A DNA stretch of 64,000 nucleotides from Spirochaetaceae bacterium (GCA_025355995.1 JANXYQ010000025.1:1-64000), one strand, 5' to 3'; counted from the stretch's first letter, positions 16,649 to 25,128 are shown. The notes: generated by a model from the letters alone, not told the origin. A program made the numbers and translations.

Positions 16649-17461
16649 CTACTTGAGCCCGACGTGGGCCTGCGAGAGGCGGGCATAGGCCGAGGGCGCG
16701 TATCGAGACAGAAGCACGGCGAGGCGGGAATTCAAGTCCAGGGCGACCATGATTTCCACCCTGCCTCCCAGCACGGCGCGCAGGATTCGGCGGGCCACGG
16801 GCGCCGGGTCGGCCCCTCCCTCGATGTGGGGATCGTCTACCGCCATGGGCTTGCCGTCGCCCGAGAGGGCGTTGCGCCCCACGCCGGTGCGCACGTAGCC
16901 CGGATAGACGGTCACGATGCGCACCCCCGTCCCGAGGAGCTCGGCCCGCAGGCTCTGGAAGAAGCCGGCGAGGGCGTGCTTGGCCGCGGAATAGGCGCTT
17001 CGGACGGGCACGCCGGCGAGGCCTGCGATGCTCGAGATCGCGACCAGGCAGCCCGAGCCGCGCGCCGACATCGCGGGAAGGCAGCGCCGCGCGATGTCGA
17101 CCTGCGCGGCGAAGTCCAGGTCCATGATCCGGTCGAAGGTCTCGGGGCTCGTTCCCAGGAAGGTCGAGCGCTGCGACATGCCCGCGTTGAGCACGACGGC
17201 GTCGAGGGCGCCCAGGAGGGCGGGCGCGGCCTCGCAGGCCTCGGCCCGAGCGGCGGCGTTCTCGAGGTCGAAGGCGAGGACGGCAGCGGCTTCGCCTCCG
17301 CGTTCCTTGCATTCCCGCGCCACGTCGTCCAGGGCGGCCTGGCGCCGTCCCGACAGGACGACTCGCGCGCCGAAGGCCGCCGCCTCGAGGGCGATCGCCC
17401 GTCCTATTCCCGACGAGGCGCCCGTGACCCATATTACCTTGCCGGCGAGATTCTTCGACAT
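16649..17461 (-). CDS. Short-chain dehydrogenase/reductase
   Basis: 270 residues from ATG 17461, which has GGGAGGAAAG upstream; the frame is open further but without a start signal. The Rossmann signature TGASSGIGRA is at residues 13-22, NAG appears in VVLNAGMSQ, and the active site is read as Ser in AISSIAG with Y-x-x-x-K in SAYSAAKHA. After the catalytic lysine it has PGYVRTGVG. It is a classical NAD(P)-dependent oxidoreductase; the substrate is not evident. It follows ygiQ on the minus strand with an 17-bp gap and is probably cotranscribed with it. Confidence 0.92.
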   Translation of the reverse strand: MSKNLAGKVIWVTGASSGIGRAIALEAAAFGARVVLSGRRQAALDDVARECKERGGEAAAVLAFDLENAAARAEACEAAPALLGALDAVVLNAGMSQRSTFLGTSPETFDRIMDLDFAAQVDIARRCLPAMSARGSGCLVAISSIAGLAGVPVRSAYSAAKHALAGFFQSLRAELLGTGVRIVTVYPGYVRTGVGRNALSGDGKPMAVDDPHIEGGADPAPVARRILRAVLGGRVEIMVALDLNSRLAVLLSRYAPSAYARLSQAHVGLK

Positions 17462-17478
17462 TCTTTCCTCCCCCTTCC

Positions 17479-19362
17479 TCAGCGTACCAGGCACATCGGC
17501 CCGTTCCCTATCAAGTCTGACCTGCCCGCGAGGTTGAGCGCCTCGCGGACGAGCTCGCGGTTCTCGGGCTTCTTGTACTGCAATAGCGCCTTCTGCATGG
17601 CCCTTTCCCGCTCGCCGCGGGCGACGTACACCGCTTCCCCCGTGGCGGGATCCATCCCGGTCCAGTACATCGCGGTCGACAGTGTTCCGGGCGTCGGGTA
17701 GAAGTCCTGGGCCTGGTCGGGCGCGAAACCGGTCTCGCGCAGGTATTCCGCGAGCTCGATCGCTTCGGCCAGGCCGGCGCCCGGATGCCCTGAGATGAAA
17801 TAGGGGACGAGGTACTGCCTCAGCCCCGCCTCCATATTGAGTTCCGCATAACGTTTCGAAAAGGCCGCGTACACGGCATTGCCAGGCTTCCCCATCAAGC
17901 GCAGCACCGCGTCCGAAACGTGCTCCGGCGCGACCTTGAGCTGCCCCGAGACGTGGCGTTCCACGAGCTCCTTGAAGAAGGACTCGTCGCCGTCGGCCAT
18001 CAGATAATCGAAGCGTATGCCCGATCGTATGAAAACCTTCTTGATCCCTGGGAGGACTCGGATGGCCCGCAGGATGCCGAGGTACTCGAGGTGGTCCACC
18101 TCGAGCATGGGGCAGGGCTCCGGAGAGAGGCAGAGCTTGTCGGGGCAGGCGCCCCTCAAGTCGGTCTTGGCGCAGGCCGAGGCGCGGAAGTCGGCGGTGG
18201 GGCCGCCCAGATCGTGAATGTAGCCCTTGAAGTCGGGCAGGCGCGAGAGGATGGCGGCCTCCCTCAGGAGGGACTCGCGGCTGCGCGAGGCGATGGCTTT
18301 CCCCTGGTGCAGCGTTATGGAGCAGAAGGAGCAGCCCCCGAAGCAGCCTCGGCTGGAGGCGAGGGAGAATTTGACCTCGGAGAAGGCGGGGACGCCGCCG
18401 AATGGCGCGTACATCGGATGCCAGGCCCGCTCGTAGGGCAACTCGTGGACGCGGTCTAGCTCGTCCCGGGAGAGCGGCCGCGACGGCGGCTCCTGGATCA
18501 CGTAGCGGGCGTCGCTCCGCTCGACGAGGGCCTTCGCGTAGTGGGGGTCGGCGTTCGCGTAGCGCGCCTGGGTCGCCTCGAGGAAGGCGGCCTTCGCGGC
18601 CGGGTCGGAGCCGGAAACCTCCTCGTAGGCCGGCAGGTCGACGAAGGATCCCGGGGCGAGATCGGGCCGCTTCGAGGATCGCCAGGCCGTGCCGGGAATG
18701 CCGCGAAGGTCCGCCCCCCGGAGGTCGCCGCCGCGCGGATCCCGCCCCGGGGCGGCCAATCGCCGCATTATTTCGCATAACGCGAGCTCGCCCATGCCGT
18801 GCACCAGGATGTCGGCCTTCGAGTCCAGGAGGATGGACCGACGCACCTTGTCCGACCAGTAGTCGTAGTGCGCGAGGGAGCGCAGCGAGGCCTCGACTCC
18901 GCCTATCACGACCGGCACGCCCTTGTAGGCTTCGCGGCACTTGGCCGCGTAGGCGATGACCGCGCGGTCCGGCCTCGCCTGGGCCCTGCCCGCGGCTCCC
19001 GCGCCTATCGTGCCGTCGCCGCGCAGGCAGGAGCCGGCCAGGCCTCCGGGCGCGTAGTCGTCCTCGGAGCGAGGCTTCCGGTTGGCAGTATACGACGAGA
19101 CCATCGAGTCGAGGGCTCCCGCCGAGACGAGGAAGGCGAGGCGCGGCCTGCCGAGGAGGCGGAAGGCCGCGACGTCGTCCGGGTCCGGCCGGGCGAGGAT
19201 CCCGACGCGGTAGCCCTCAGCCTCGAGCAGGCGCGCCAGGAGGGCGATGCCGAAGGACGCGTGGTCCACGTACGAGTCGCCCGAGACGAAGATCGCGTCG
19301 AGGTCGCCGGGCTCCAGGCCGAGCGCGGCGAGATCGGAGGGCAGGGCGGGGATGAAAGCCAT
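17479..19362 (-). CDS. ygiQ: YgiQ-family radical SAM protein
   Basis: 627 residues, usual length for the family. The N-terminus MAFIPALPSDL and the segment AIFVSGDSYVDHASFG match the B12-binding-like start of YgiQ proteins. The radical SAM cluster motif CxxxCxxC is in SSRGCFGGCSFCSITLHQGK, and the C-terminal part contains VAPEHVSDAVLRLMGKPG and GLRQYLVPYFISGHPG, typical of the family. Members carry a 4Fe-4S cluster and are predicted to act through a 5'-deoxyadenosyl radical; the reaction is not established. It lies 42 bp downstream of leuA on the same strand. Confidence 0.93.
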   Translation of the reverse strand: MAFIPALPSDLAALGLEPGDLDAIFVSGDSYVDHASFGIALLARLLEAEGYRVGILARPDPDDVAAFRLLGRPRLAFLVSAGALDSMVSSYTANRKPRSEDDYAPGGLAGSCLRGDGTIGAGAAGRAQARPDRAVIAYAAKCREAYKGVPVVIGGVEASLRSLAHYDYWSDKVRRSILLDSKADILVHGMGELALCEIMRRLAAPGRDPRGGDLRGADLRGIPGTAWRSSKRPDLAPGSFVDLPAYEEVSGSDPAAKAAFLEATQARYANADPHYAKALVERSDARYVIQEPPSRPLSRDELDRVHELPYERAWHPMYAPFGGVPAFSEVKFSLASSRGCFGGCSFCSITLHQGKAIASRSRESLLREAAILSRLPDFKGYIHDLGGPTADFRASACAKTDLRGACPDKLCLSPEPCPMLEVDHLEYLGILRAIRVLPGIKKVFIRSGIRFDYLMADGDESFFKELVERHVSGQLKVAPEHVSDAVLRLMGKPGNAVYAAFSKRYAELNMEAGLRQYLVPYFISGHPGAGLAEAIELAEYLRETGFAPDQAQDFYPTPGTLSTAMYWTGMDPATGEAVYVARGERERAMQKALLQYKKPENRELVREALNLAGRSDLIGNGPMCLVR

Positions 19363-19403
19363 CGACCGCCATTATAGGGCCAAGGGCCCCGGCTTGGCGA
19401 GGA

Positions 19404-21068
19404 TCATCCCTTGGACAGGCCCCTGTTGACCGCCGAGAGCACGGCGCGGACGCCCGCGGCGGCGATGCTCGGGTCCGTCCCGACTCCCCACCTCTTGCCT
19501 TCCCCGGGGCCGCGCGCCTGGATATAGGCTACGGCGAGCGCGTCCGATCCCGCGGACAGGGCGTCCTCGTGGAAGGACTCGACGCTCACTCCCTGTATGC
19601 CGAGGAAGGCGAGGCTCTTCACGAAGGCGTCGATCGGGCCCTTCCCCTTGCCGACGATCTCGCGCTCCTCCCCGCGGAACCGGACCCGGGAGCGCCAGGT
19701 CGTCTCGCCGTTCGCGTGGTCGGGTATCTCGTTGAAGGAGAGCAGCGCGAGCGGCTCCGCCACGTTGAGGAACTCGGCCTCGTAGAGCGCCAGGATGTCG
19801 TCGACGGATATCTCCGTGCCCTTGTCGTCCGCGACGCGGTTGATGAACATCCCCACCTCGGGATGCATCGCCTTGGGCAGGTCGTAGCCGGCGTGCTCCT
19901 TCAGGATGTAGGCGACGCCGCCCTTGCCGGATTGGCTGTTGATGCGGATGATCGCCTCGTAGCTGCGTCCCAGGTCCTTCGGGTCTATGGGGAGGTAGGG
20001 CACCTCCCAAGGCGCCTCGGGATCGTCGAGCTTGGCGCGCCGCTCGATGCCCTTCTTGATCGCGTCCTGGTGCGAGCCGGAGAAGGCCGTGTACACGAGC
20101 TCGCCCGCGTAGGGGTGGCGGGGCGGAACTTCCATGCCGGTGAAGCCCGAGTACTCCGAGACGATGCGCGGCAGGTCGTAGAGCTCCAGGCCCGGATCCA
20201 CTCCCTGGCTGTACATGTTGAGCGCCATCGTGACTATGTCGAGGTTCCCCGTGCGCTCCCCGTTGCCGAAAAGCGTGCCCTCGACGCGGTCCGCCCCCGC
20301 GAGGAGGCCGAGCTCGCTGGCGGCGACGCCGGTGCCGCGGTCGTTGTGCGTGTGCAGGCTCACTATCGCCGAGTCGCGGCGGGTCAACCGGGTGACGAAC
20401 CACTCGATCATGTCGGCGTAGAGATTGGGGGTCGAGGACTCGACCGTGGAGGGCAGGTTGAGGATGATGGGCCGCTCCGGGGTCGGGCCCCACTCGTCCA
20501 TCACCGCCTCACAGACCTCGAGGGCGTACTCGACCTCGGTGTTGGAGAAGCTCTCGGGCGAGTACTCGAGGATCACTTCGGTTCCCGGCAAGGAGCCCAG
20601 GCCCGCCTTCACGAGCCGCGTGCCCTCGATCGCTATGGCCTTGATCTCGGCCTTGGACAGGCCGAAGGTGACCTTGCGCTGCACCGGCGAGGTCGAGTTG
20701 TAGATGTGGAATATCGCTTTCCTCGATCCGACGAGGCTCTCGAAGGTGCGCTGCACGAGGTGCTCCCTGCACTGGCAGAGCACCTGGATCGCGACGCCCT
20801 CGGGGATGCGCCCCTGGTCGATGAGCTCGCGCGCGAAGTCGAACTCGATCTGGCTCGCGGAGGGGAAGCCGATCTCGATCTCCTTGAAGCCTATCCCGAG
20901 GAGGAGGTCGAAGTACTCGAGCTTCTCGTCGACTCCCATCGGCTCGACGAGGGCCTGGTTGCCGTCCCGTAGGTCCACCGAGCACCAGCGGGGAGCGCGC
21001 ATTATGCGCCGCCCGGGCCAGGCGCGGTCGAGGGCGGGGGGCGTCGGGAAGGGACTGTACTTGGCCAT
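19404..21068 (-). CDS. leuA: 2-isopropylmalate synthase
   Basis: 554 residues from ATG 21068, which has AGGAGG upstream; the further upstream frame crosses the attenuator and is not used. The HMGL-like barrel is shown by CSVDLRDGNQAL and by SLHTHNDRGTG with metal-binding His residues, plus LFGNGERTGN. A C-terminal LeuA dimer regulatory domain follows, with VSVESFHEDALSAG. Length and sequence fit the yeast/actinobacterial-type enzyme. It condenses acetyl-CoA with 2-oxoisovalerate as the first committed step of leucine synthesis in the cytosol. Expression is likely governed by the leader peptide and terminator immediately upstream. Confidence 0.96.
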   Translation of the reverse strand: MAKYSPFPTPPALDRAWPGRRIMRAPRWCSVDLRDGNQALVEPMGVDEKLEYFDLLLGIGFKEIEIGFPSASQIEFDFARELIDQGRIPEGVAIQVLCQCREHLVQRTFESLVGSRKAIFHIYNSTSPVQRKVTFGLSKAEIKAIAIEGTRLVKAGLGSLPGTEVILEYSPESFSNTEVEYALEVCEAVMDEWGPTPERPIILNLPSTVESSTPNLYADMIEWFVTRLTRRDSAIVSLHTHNDRGTGVAASELGLLAGADRVEGTLFGNGERTGNLDIVTMALNMYSQGVDPGLELYDLPRIVSEYSGFTGMEVPPRHPYAGELVYTAFSGSHQDAIKKGIERRAKLDDPEAPWEVPYLPIDPKDLGRSYEAIIRINSQSGKGGVAYILKEHAGYDLPKAMHPEVGMFINRVADDKGTEISVDDILALYEAEFLNVAEPLALLSFNEIPDHANGETTWRSRVRFRGEEREIVGKGKGPIDAFVKSLAFLGIQGVSVESFHEDALSAGSDALAVAYIQARGPGEGKRWGVGTDPSIAAAGVRAVLSAVNRGLSKG

Positions 21069-21105
21069 CTTCTTCCTCCTGTAATCATTCCGCTCCGGCG
21101 CGGGT

Positions 21106-21141
21106 AAAAAAAAGGCCCGCGTGCCGTGAGCGGCAGCGGGC
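21106..21141 (-). terminator. Intrinsic terminator of the leuA attenuator
   Basis: Read on the minus strand, GCCCGC-TGCCG, a CTCA loop, then CGGCA-C-GCGGGC form an 11-bp stem with one bulged C, followed by CTTTTTTTT. It lies between the leader peptide stop and the leuA start codon, 37 bases before the ATG, so it would stop transcription before leuA unless an alternative structure forms. Confidence 0.9.
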
Positions 21142-21194
21142 ATTTATGAGGGGGTTTGCCCCCTATCCGGCTTGTACCGCCGAACCCGCGCCGC
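21130..21194 (-). promoter_or_regulatory. Antiterminator pairing of the leuA attenuator
   Basis: The segment GCGGCGCGGG (21194-21185, minus strand, leader codons 27-30) can pair with CCCGCTGCCGC, the 5' arm of the terminator (21140-21130), with one bulged T. A ribosome stalled on the leucine codons just upstream would leave this segment free and let leuA be transcribed. Upstream of it, GCTCCT-CCTT-AGGAGC forms a perfect pause hairpin within the leucine codons. Confidence 0.75.
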
Positions 21195-21273
21195 CCATGC
21201 TCCTAAGGAGGAGCCCGCTAAGGAGGAGGCCGTTGAGGGTTGCGCGCAGTCCGAGGGCCGAAATGTGTTTCAT
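21163..21273 (-). CDS. leuL: Leucine operon leader peptide
   Basis: 36 residues, beginning MKHISALGLRATL, then NGLLLSGLLLRS, ending AVQAG. It contains nine leucines, with two LLL runs at residues 16-18 and 21-23. It sits just after a sigma-70 promoter and before the antiterminator/terminator pair and leuA. The design matches leucine leader peptides whose translation senses charged tRNA-Leu: shortage stalls the ribosome in the leucine runs. Four of the run codons are CTC and two are CTT. A weak TAGG lies 8 bases upstream of the ATG. The peptide itself probably has no other function. Confidence 0.88.
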   Translation of the reverse strand: MKHISALGLRATLNGLLLSGLLLRSMGGAGSAVQAG

Positions 21274-21290
21274 CTGTTGAACCTAGGCCA

Positions 21291-21320
21291 ATCGTACAAG
21301 AGGGGCCGTTTCAAAGTCAA
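21291..21320 (-). promoter_or_regulatory. Sigma-70 promoter of the leu leader
   Basis: On the minus strand TTGACT (21320-21315) is followed by 18 bases and TACGAT (21296-21291). Transcription would begin near 21284, about a dozen bases before the leader peptide ATG. Confidence 0.7.
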
Positions 21321-21334
21321 GGCCCTTGTACGAT
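21291..21334. repeat. Inverted repeat flanking the leu promoter
   Basis: ATCGTACAAG at 21291-21300 and its exact complement CTTGTACGAT at 21325-21334 flank a 24-base spacer; the arms extend inward by GGCC/GGCC after a 3-base offset. The left arm covers the leu -10 box and the right arm lies 4 bases upstream of the -35 box, on the side of the divergent endonuclease-like gene. It could be a paired operator about three helical turns apart. Confidence 0.55.
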
Positions 21335-21382
21335 CTCCTCCCGTGGCGATTCTTGCCCGCATCGTATAGACTCGGGCCAGAT

Positions 21383-21835
21383 ATGAGCGGATCCCAAGCC
21401 TTTGCCCAAGCCCAATGGGTCTATCTTTTAGTCGTCGCCACGCTTTTCGCAGCCGCCCTCCTCGCCCTCGGGCTCTATCTTGGCCTCCGTCTCGGCAGGC
21501 GGGCGGGGAGGCTCGAGGCCGAGGCCGGCCTTCCCGCCCGCCTTGCCGCCGAGCGGGGAGACGCCGTGAAGCGTTCGCGCGCCGTTTTGGGCGGCCTAGC
21601 CGCTGAGCAGCTAGCCCCCTACCTGCCCGGCTTCCCCTTCGATCCGACGGAGCTGCGCTTCATCGGCAAGCCCGTGGACTTCCTCGCCTTCGTTGGCTCA
21701 TCGAAAGGCAGGGTCGAGGAGGTAGCCTTCGTCGAGGTGAAGTCGGGAGGCTCGTCCTTGAACGCCGTGGAGCGAAGCCTGCGGGATGCGGTCAATGAAG
21801 GGCGCGTTCGCTGGGTGGAGTACAGGGCGCCCTGA
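21383..21835 (+). CDS. Membrane-anchored Holliday junction resolvase-like endonuclease protein
   Basis: 150 residues from ATG 21383; an in-frame TTG at 21326 would overlap the leu promoter. An N-terminal membrane helix (VYLLVVATLFAAALLALGLYL) is followed by an Arg-rich stretch and a small domain ending with FIGKPVDFLAFVG, VAFVEVKSGG and VRWVEY. This matches the family described as related to archaeal Holliday junction resolvase, with a restriction-nuclease-like D...ExK core (D in PVDF, E and K in VEVKSG). A TATAGA box at 21365-21370 is 12 bases before the ATG and no clear ribosome site is seen. Its role in DNA processing is inferred from fold only. Confidence 0.78.
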   Translation: MSGSQAFAQAQWVYLLVVATLFAAALLALGLYLGLRLGRRAGRLEAEAGLPARLAAERGDAVKRSRAVLGGLAAEQLAPYLPGFPFDPTELRFIGKPVDFLAFVGSSKGRVEEVAFVEVKSGGSSLNAVERSLRDAVNEGRVRWVEYRAP

Positions 21836-21898
21836 GATACGGCAGGCTTTCGCCGGCGTGGATTTATGCTGTACAATAACTCTCCTTGAGGAGCTTCC

Positions 21899-22126
21899 AT
21901 GGAAATCATCCCGATCATCTCGATCCTGAGCATATTCGTCGCCGCACCCGCGATCGTCTTCAGCTTCATCTACCTCAGCAGGAAGAACAAGCTCAGGGTC
22001 GAGGAGCTCCGCTACAAGAGGGACATGATGGCCCTCGAGCTCGAGAAGGATAGGATTCATGCGCAGCTGATCGAGGCCGAGAACGCGAAATACGACCGCA
22101 TCATAGAGGACGCGGGCAGGAAGTAA
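21899..22126 (+). CDS. Small membrane protein with cytoplasmic coiled coil
   Basis: 75 residues. One N-terminal membrane helix (IIPIISILSIFVAAPAIVFSFIYL) is followed by a charged amphipathic helix (LRVEELRYKRDMMALELEK) of coiled-coil type. TTGAGGAG sits 5 bases before the ATG and TACAAT at 21873-21878 could be its -10 box. No family function is known to me; the layout resembles small envelope or stress proteins. It stands alone between the endonuclease-like gene and a convergent kinase gene. Confidence 0.75.
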   Translation: MEIIPIISILSIFVAAPAIVFSFIYLSRKNKLRVEELRYKRDMMALELEKDRIHAQLIEAENAKYDRIIEDAGRK

Positions 22127-22141
22127 GCCGGGTCTCGCGCT

Positions 22142-23599
22142 TCATGCCTTGAACACGATCGTGAACCTGGTTCCCGCGCCGCGCTCGATGCCGATGGCTC
22201 CCTTGACCTGCTGGACGAGCATCCCGACGAGCTGCAGCCCGAAGCCCGTCGAGCTCTCGACGGAGACCGATTCCGGAAGGCCGACGCCGTCGTCCTCGAA
22301 GGTTATCGTGACCGTATCCCCTGTTTTTGCGGCCTTGAGGGCGATGCGCCCGCTCTTGCGGCCGCGGAAGGCGTGCTTCAAGGAATTGGTCAGGAGCTCG
22401 TTGACGATGATCCCTAAGGGGGAGAGCAGGCTCGCGCCTATGGCGATGTCCTCGATGGATACGGCCGCGCCGATCCGCGCGCCGTGGGCGTACAGGCCGA
22501 CGACTTCCTCGACCAGCGGCGAGAGGAATTTCGACAAGCCCAGCTCGCCGTGGTTGTCCGATCGGTACAGCTTGTCGTAGAGGATCTCCATGCTCCGCAC
22601 TCTCCGGGCGGCGTCGTTGAGGATGGACTTGGTCCTCTCGTCTTCCTGCGCCTCGGCCTCCAGGCTGAGGAGGGCGTTGACCGAGCCCAGGTTGTTCTTG
22701 ACTCGGTGGTGCGTCTCCTTGAGCAGGAGCTCCTTTTCCCGCAGGAGGGCATTGATCCTCTCCGCGGCCAGTTTGCGCTCGGTGACGTCGAACTGGATTC
22801 CCTGGGAGCCGATGACCTCGCCGGTCGAGGAGAAGACGGGGGACTTCACGACCTGGAGGTACTCGGCGGTCCCTTCCCTGGTCGTATAGACTTCCTCCAC
22901 CTCGATGGTCTTGCCGCTGCGCATGATCGCCTCATGGTTGCTCTGTCCTTGGATCGCCAACGTTCGCTGCTTCAGCCTCGTCTCGGAGGGCCGTTCGGCC
23001 TCCACGGCCGCCTCGTATTCGGAGAGCTCGCTCGGCGTCTTGCCGAGGATCTCATCCTCGCGCAGGCCCTTGAGCCGGCAGAATATCGAATTGACGAAAA
23101 TATAGCGGCCCTCGGAGTCCTTGCGGAACACGCCGGCCGGGAGGTGCTCGACGAACGAATGATAGAGCGCCTGCGACTCCCGGAGGCCCTCCTCGATCTC
23201 CTTCTCCTTCATCTTCGCATCGAAGAGGCGGAAAGCCATCTTGATCGAGGCTATGAGGACGGTGTCGCCCGTATTCTTGACGATATAGCCGTAGGAGGTG
23301 ATCCCTTCCGTCCTCTCCACGATCTCGCGCTCCGTGTGCGACGACAGGAATATCAGCGGGAGGTCGCGGCCGGCCAGGATGAGCTGCGCCGCCTCGGTGC
23401 CGCTCATCCCTTTCCCGAGGTTGATGTCCATCAGCACGAGGTCGATGCGAGGGGATCCTTCCAGGGCCCGCAAGGCCGCCTCGCCGGAATTCGCCGTCAC
23501 GACGGCATAGCCGTAATTCCGTAGGGCGGCTGTTTCCGCCATCGCGATGATACCCTCGTCCTCGACGAGGAGGATCGTCTTCTGCCCTTCGCCTACCAT
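22142..23599 (-). CDS. Response regulator-PAS-histidine kinase (HisKA_2 type)
   Basis: 485 residues from ATG 23599, chosen because GAGGGAAAGC precedes it; the ATG five codons upstream is poorly placed. The N-terminal receiver has VEDEG, the phospho-acceptor Asp in LMDINLGKGMSG and Lys in YIVKNTG. A PAS domain follows (about 145-270, HLPAGVFRKDSEGRYIFVNS). The kinase part starts with KETHHRVKNNLGSVNALLSLEA, the HisKA_2 phospho-acceptor helix, and ends with an HATPase domain (INELLTNSLKHAF, EDDGVGLPE, TGFGLQLV). There are no membrane segments. A REC-first kinase of this kind usually receives a phosphate and passes it on; the partner is not in this window. Confidence 0.92.
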   Translation of the reverse strand: MVGEGQKTILLVEDEGIIAMAETAALRNYGYAVVTANSGEAALRALEGSPRIDLVLMDINLGKGMSGTEAAQLILAGRDLPLIFLSSHTEREIVERTEGITSYGYIVKNTGDTVLIASIKMAFRLFDAKMKEKEIEEGLRESQALYHSFVEHLPAGVFRKDSEGRYIFVNSIFCRLKGLREDEILGKTPSELSEYEAAVEAERPSETRLKQRTLAIQGQSNHEAIMRSGKTIEVEEVYTTREGTAEYLQVVKSPVFSSTGEVIGSQGIQFDVTERKLAAERINALLREKELLLKETHHRVKNNLGSVNALLSLEAEAQEDERTKSILNDAARRVRSMEILYDKLYRSDNHGELGLSKFLSPLVEEVVGLYAHGARIGAAVSIEDIAIGASLLSPLGIIVNELLTNSLKHAFRGRKSGRIALKAAKTGDTVTITFEDDGVGLPESVSVESSTGFGLQLVGMLVQQVKGAIGIERGAGTRFTIVFKA

Positions 23600-23670
23600 G
23601 CTTTCCCTCGGCATTCCCTAATTTAGCATGGGCCGGGTCGGCAGGCTACGGCGGCAAGGGGCCTGAGCCG

Positions 23671-24549
23671 CTATCCTTCAGACGCGAGCCGCAGGGCGGC
23701 GATGTCGAGCTTGCCCATCCCGAGCATGGCCGCCATCGCGCGTCCCGCCCTACCCGGGTCGGGATCGCCCAGCAGCTCGCCCAGGGCCGTCGGGACTATC
23801 TGCCAAGATACTCCATACCGGTCCTCGAGCCAGCCGCAGCGGCCCTCTTTCCCGCCTTCCGAGAGTTTTCCCCAGAGCTCGTCTATCTGGCCCTGGGTCT
23901 CGCAGTCGACGAAGAAGGAGACCGCCGGCGTGAAGGCGAAGTCGTGGGGGGCGCTCGAGTCCATGGCCGTGAACTCGACGCCGCCCAGCGAGAAGCGCGC
24001 ATGCTTGACGGAGCCTGGCTTGTCCCCTTCGCCCGCGGCGTAGCGTTCGATACTCACGACCTTCGAGCCGGCGAAGATCGAGGCGTAACGATTAATCGCC
24101 TCCTCCGCCTTCCCCGCCTGCGCGCCGACGAACATCAGCTTGGGAACTATGGCCTTACGCCCTCGCGAGAGATTGAGCTGCCAGGAGAGGCCGAACCTGT
24201 CCTGGACCCAGCCGAATTTCTCGCTGAAGGGGTATTTGCCAAGTTCCATCAAGGCGGTCCCCGAGGCGGAGAGTCCGGCCCACAGGGCATCTAGCTCCGC
24301 CTCGTCCGCGCAGTCGACGAAGAACGAGATCGCCGGGGTGAATTTGTATACCGGACCTCCGTTGAGGGCAGCGAATTCCGTCCCTTCGAGACTGAAGCCG
24401 AGGGTCATCACACTGCCCTTGGGGCCGGGCCCCGCGTCGCCGTAGCGAGCGACCCGTCCGATCGTTGAATCGCCGAAAAGACGGGTATAGAGGGTAGCCG
24501 CCTCTTCGGCCTGACTATCGAACCAGAGGAAGGGACTGATCTTGTGCAT
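23671..24549 (-). CDS. Tandem VOC/PhnB-like (3-demethylubiquinone-9 3-methyltransferase-type) protein
   Basis: 292 residues made of two similar halves. Each has the pattern of the PhnB/glyoxalase fold: ISPFLWFDSQAEEAATLYTRLF and PKLMFVGAQAGKAEEAINRYASIF, then FxALNGG or FTAMDSS, a FFVDC segment, and GWVQDRFGLSWQL or GWLEDRYGVSWQIVP. Such duplicated VOC proteins are common in bacteria but their substrates are mostly unknown; the methyltransferase label is historical. It follows the RibD-like gene by 12 bp on the same strand and has GGAGAG before its ATG. Confidence 0.88.
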   Translation of the reverse strand: MHKISPFLWFDSQAEEAATLYTRLFGDSTIGRVARYGDAGPGPKGSVMTLGFSLEGTEFAALNGGPVYKFTPAISFFVDCADEAELDALWAGLSASGTALMELGKYPFSEKFGWVQDRFGLSWQLNLSRGRKAIVPKLMFVGAQAGKAEEAINRYASIFAGSKVVSIERYAAGEGDKPGSVKHARFSLGGVEFTAMDSSAPHDFAFTPAVSFFVDCETQGQIDELWGKLSEGGKEGRCGWLEDRYGVSWQIVPTALGELLGDPDPGRAGRAMAAMLGMGKLDIAALRLASEG

Positions 24550-24561
24550 GCTTTCTCTCCT

Positions 24562-25128
24562 TTATACCGAGGGCCGATAGCGCAAGAAGACATTGCCGTT
24601 GGCGAAGCTCCGGGTCTCGATCAACTTCAAGCCGAGTTTCTCGCCGATGCCCTCGAACAGGGTCCTCCCTGCGCCGAGGGCCACGGGTATCACGACGATC
24701 TGGAATTCATCGATAAGGCCCACCTCCGCCAATTGTCGGACGAGGCTGCCGCTTCCCATGATCGCGATGTTCTCGCCGCCTATTCCCTTGAGCCTGCGCA
24801 CTTCGGCGAGCATATCGCTCCTCACCAATCTCGTGTTGCTCCACGAGACCGCGTTCAGGGTTTTCGAGAATACGATTTTCGGTAGGCCGTTCATCCGCTC
24901 GGCGACGATCGGATCGCCCTCGATCGCGTAGGGGCTGGGCCAGTAGCCCGCCATCATCTCGTAGGTGATCCTGCCGAAGACGAGTATGCCTCCGCCCTTG
25001 GCGTTGCCCTGGACGAAGGCTTGCCACTCTTCGTCCGCTCTTTCCGCGTGGGCCCAGCTCATGTCGCCCTTCGCGTCGACGAAGTAGCCGTCGAGCGATA
25101 CCATTTCGAAGACGATCAGTTTGCCCAT
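24562..25128 (-). CDS. Dihydrofolate reductase-family protein (RibD C-terminal-like)
   Basis: 188 residues, the normal size for this family. The fold is recognised from MGKLIVFEMVSLDGYF, ILVFGRITYEMMAGYWPS, ENIAIMGSGSLVRQLAEVGLIDEFQIVVIPVALG and GRTLFEGI. These proteins resemble the reductase half of RibD and bind NADPH; many are stand-alone proteins of unknown substrate. TAGGAG precedes the ATG. It shares a transcript with the VOC gene and may depend on the small palindrome just upstream. Confidence 0.9.
   Translation of the reverse strand: MGKLIVFEMVSLDGYFVDAKGDMSWAHAERADEEWQAFVQGNAKGGGILVFGRITYEMMAGYWPSPYAIEGDPIVAERMNGLPKIVFSKTLNAVSWSNTRLVRSDMLAEVRRLKGIGGENIAIMGSGSLVRQLAEVGLIDEFQIVVIPVALGAGRTLFEGIGEKLGLKLIETRSFANGNVFLRYRPSV

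Noticed and set aside
22484-23524. Plus-strand open frame opposite the REC-PAS kinase
   Set aside because: The minus-strand gene has complete REC, PAS and kinase motifs and a ribosome site. The antisense frame has none.
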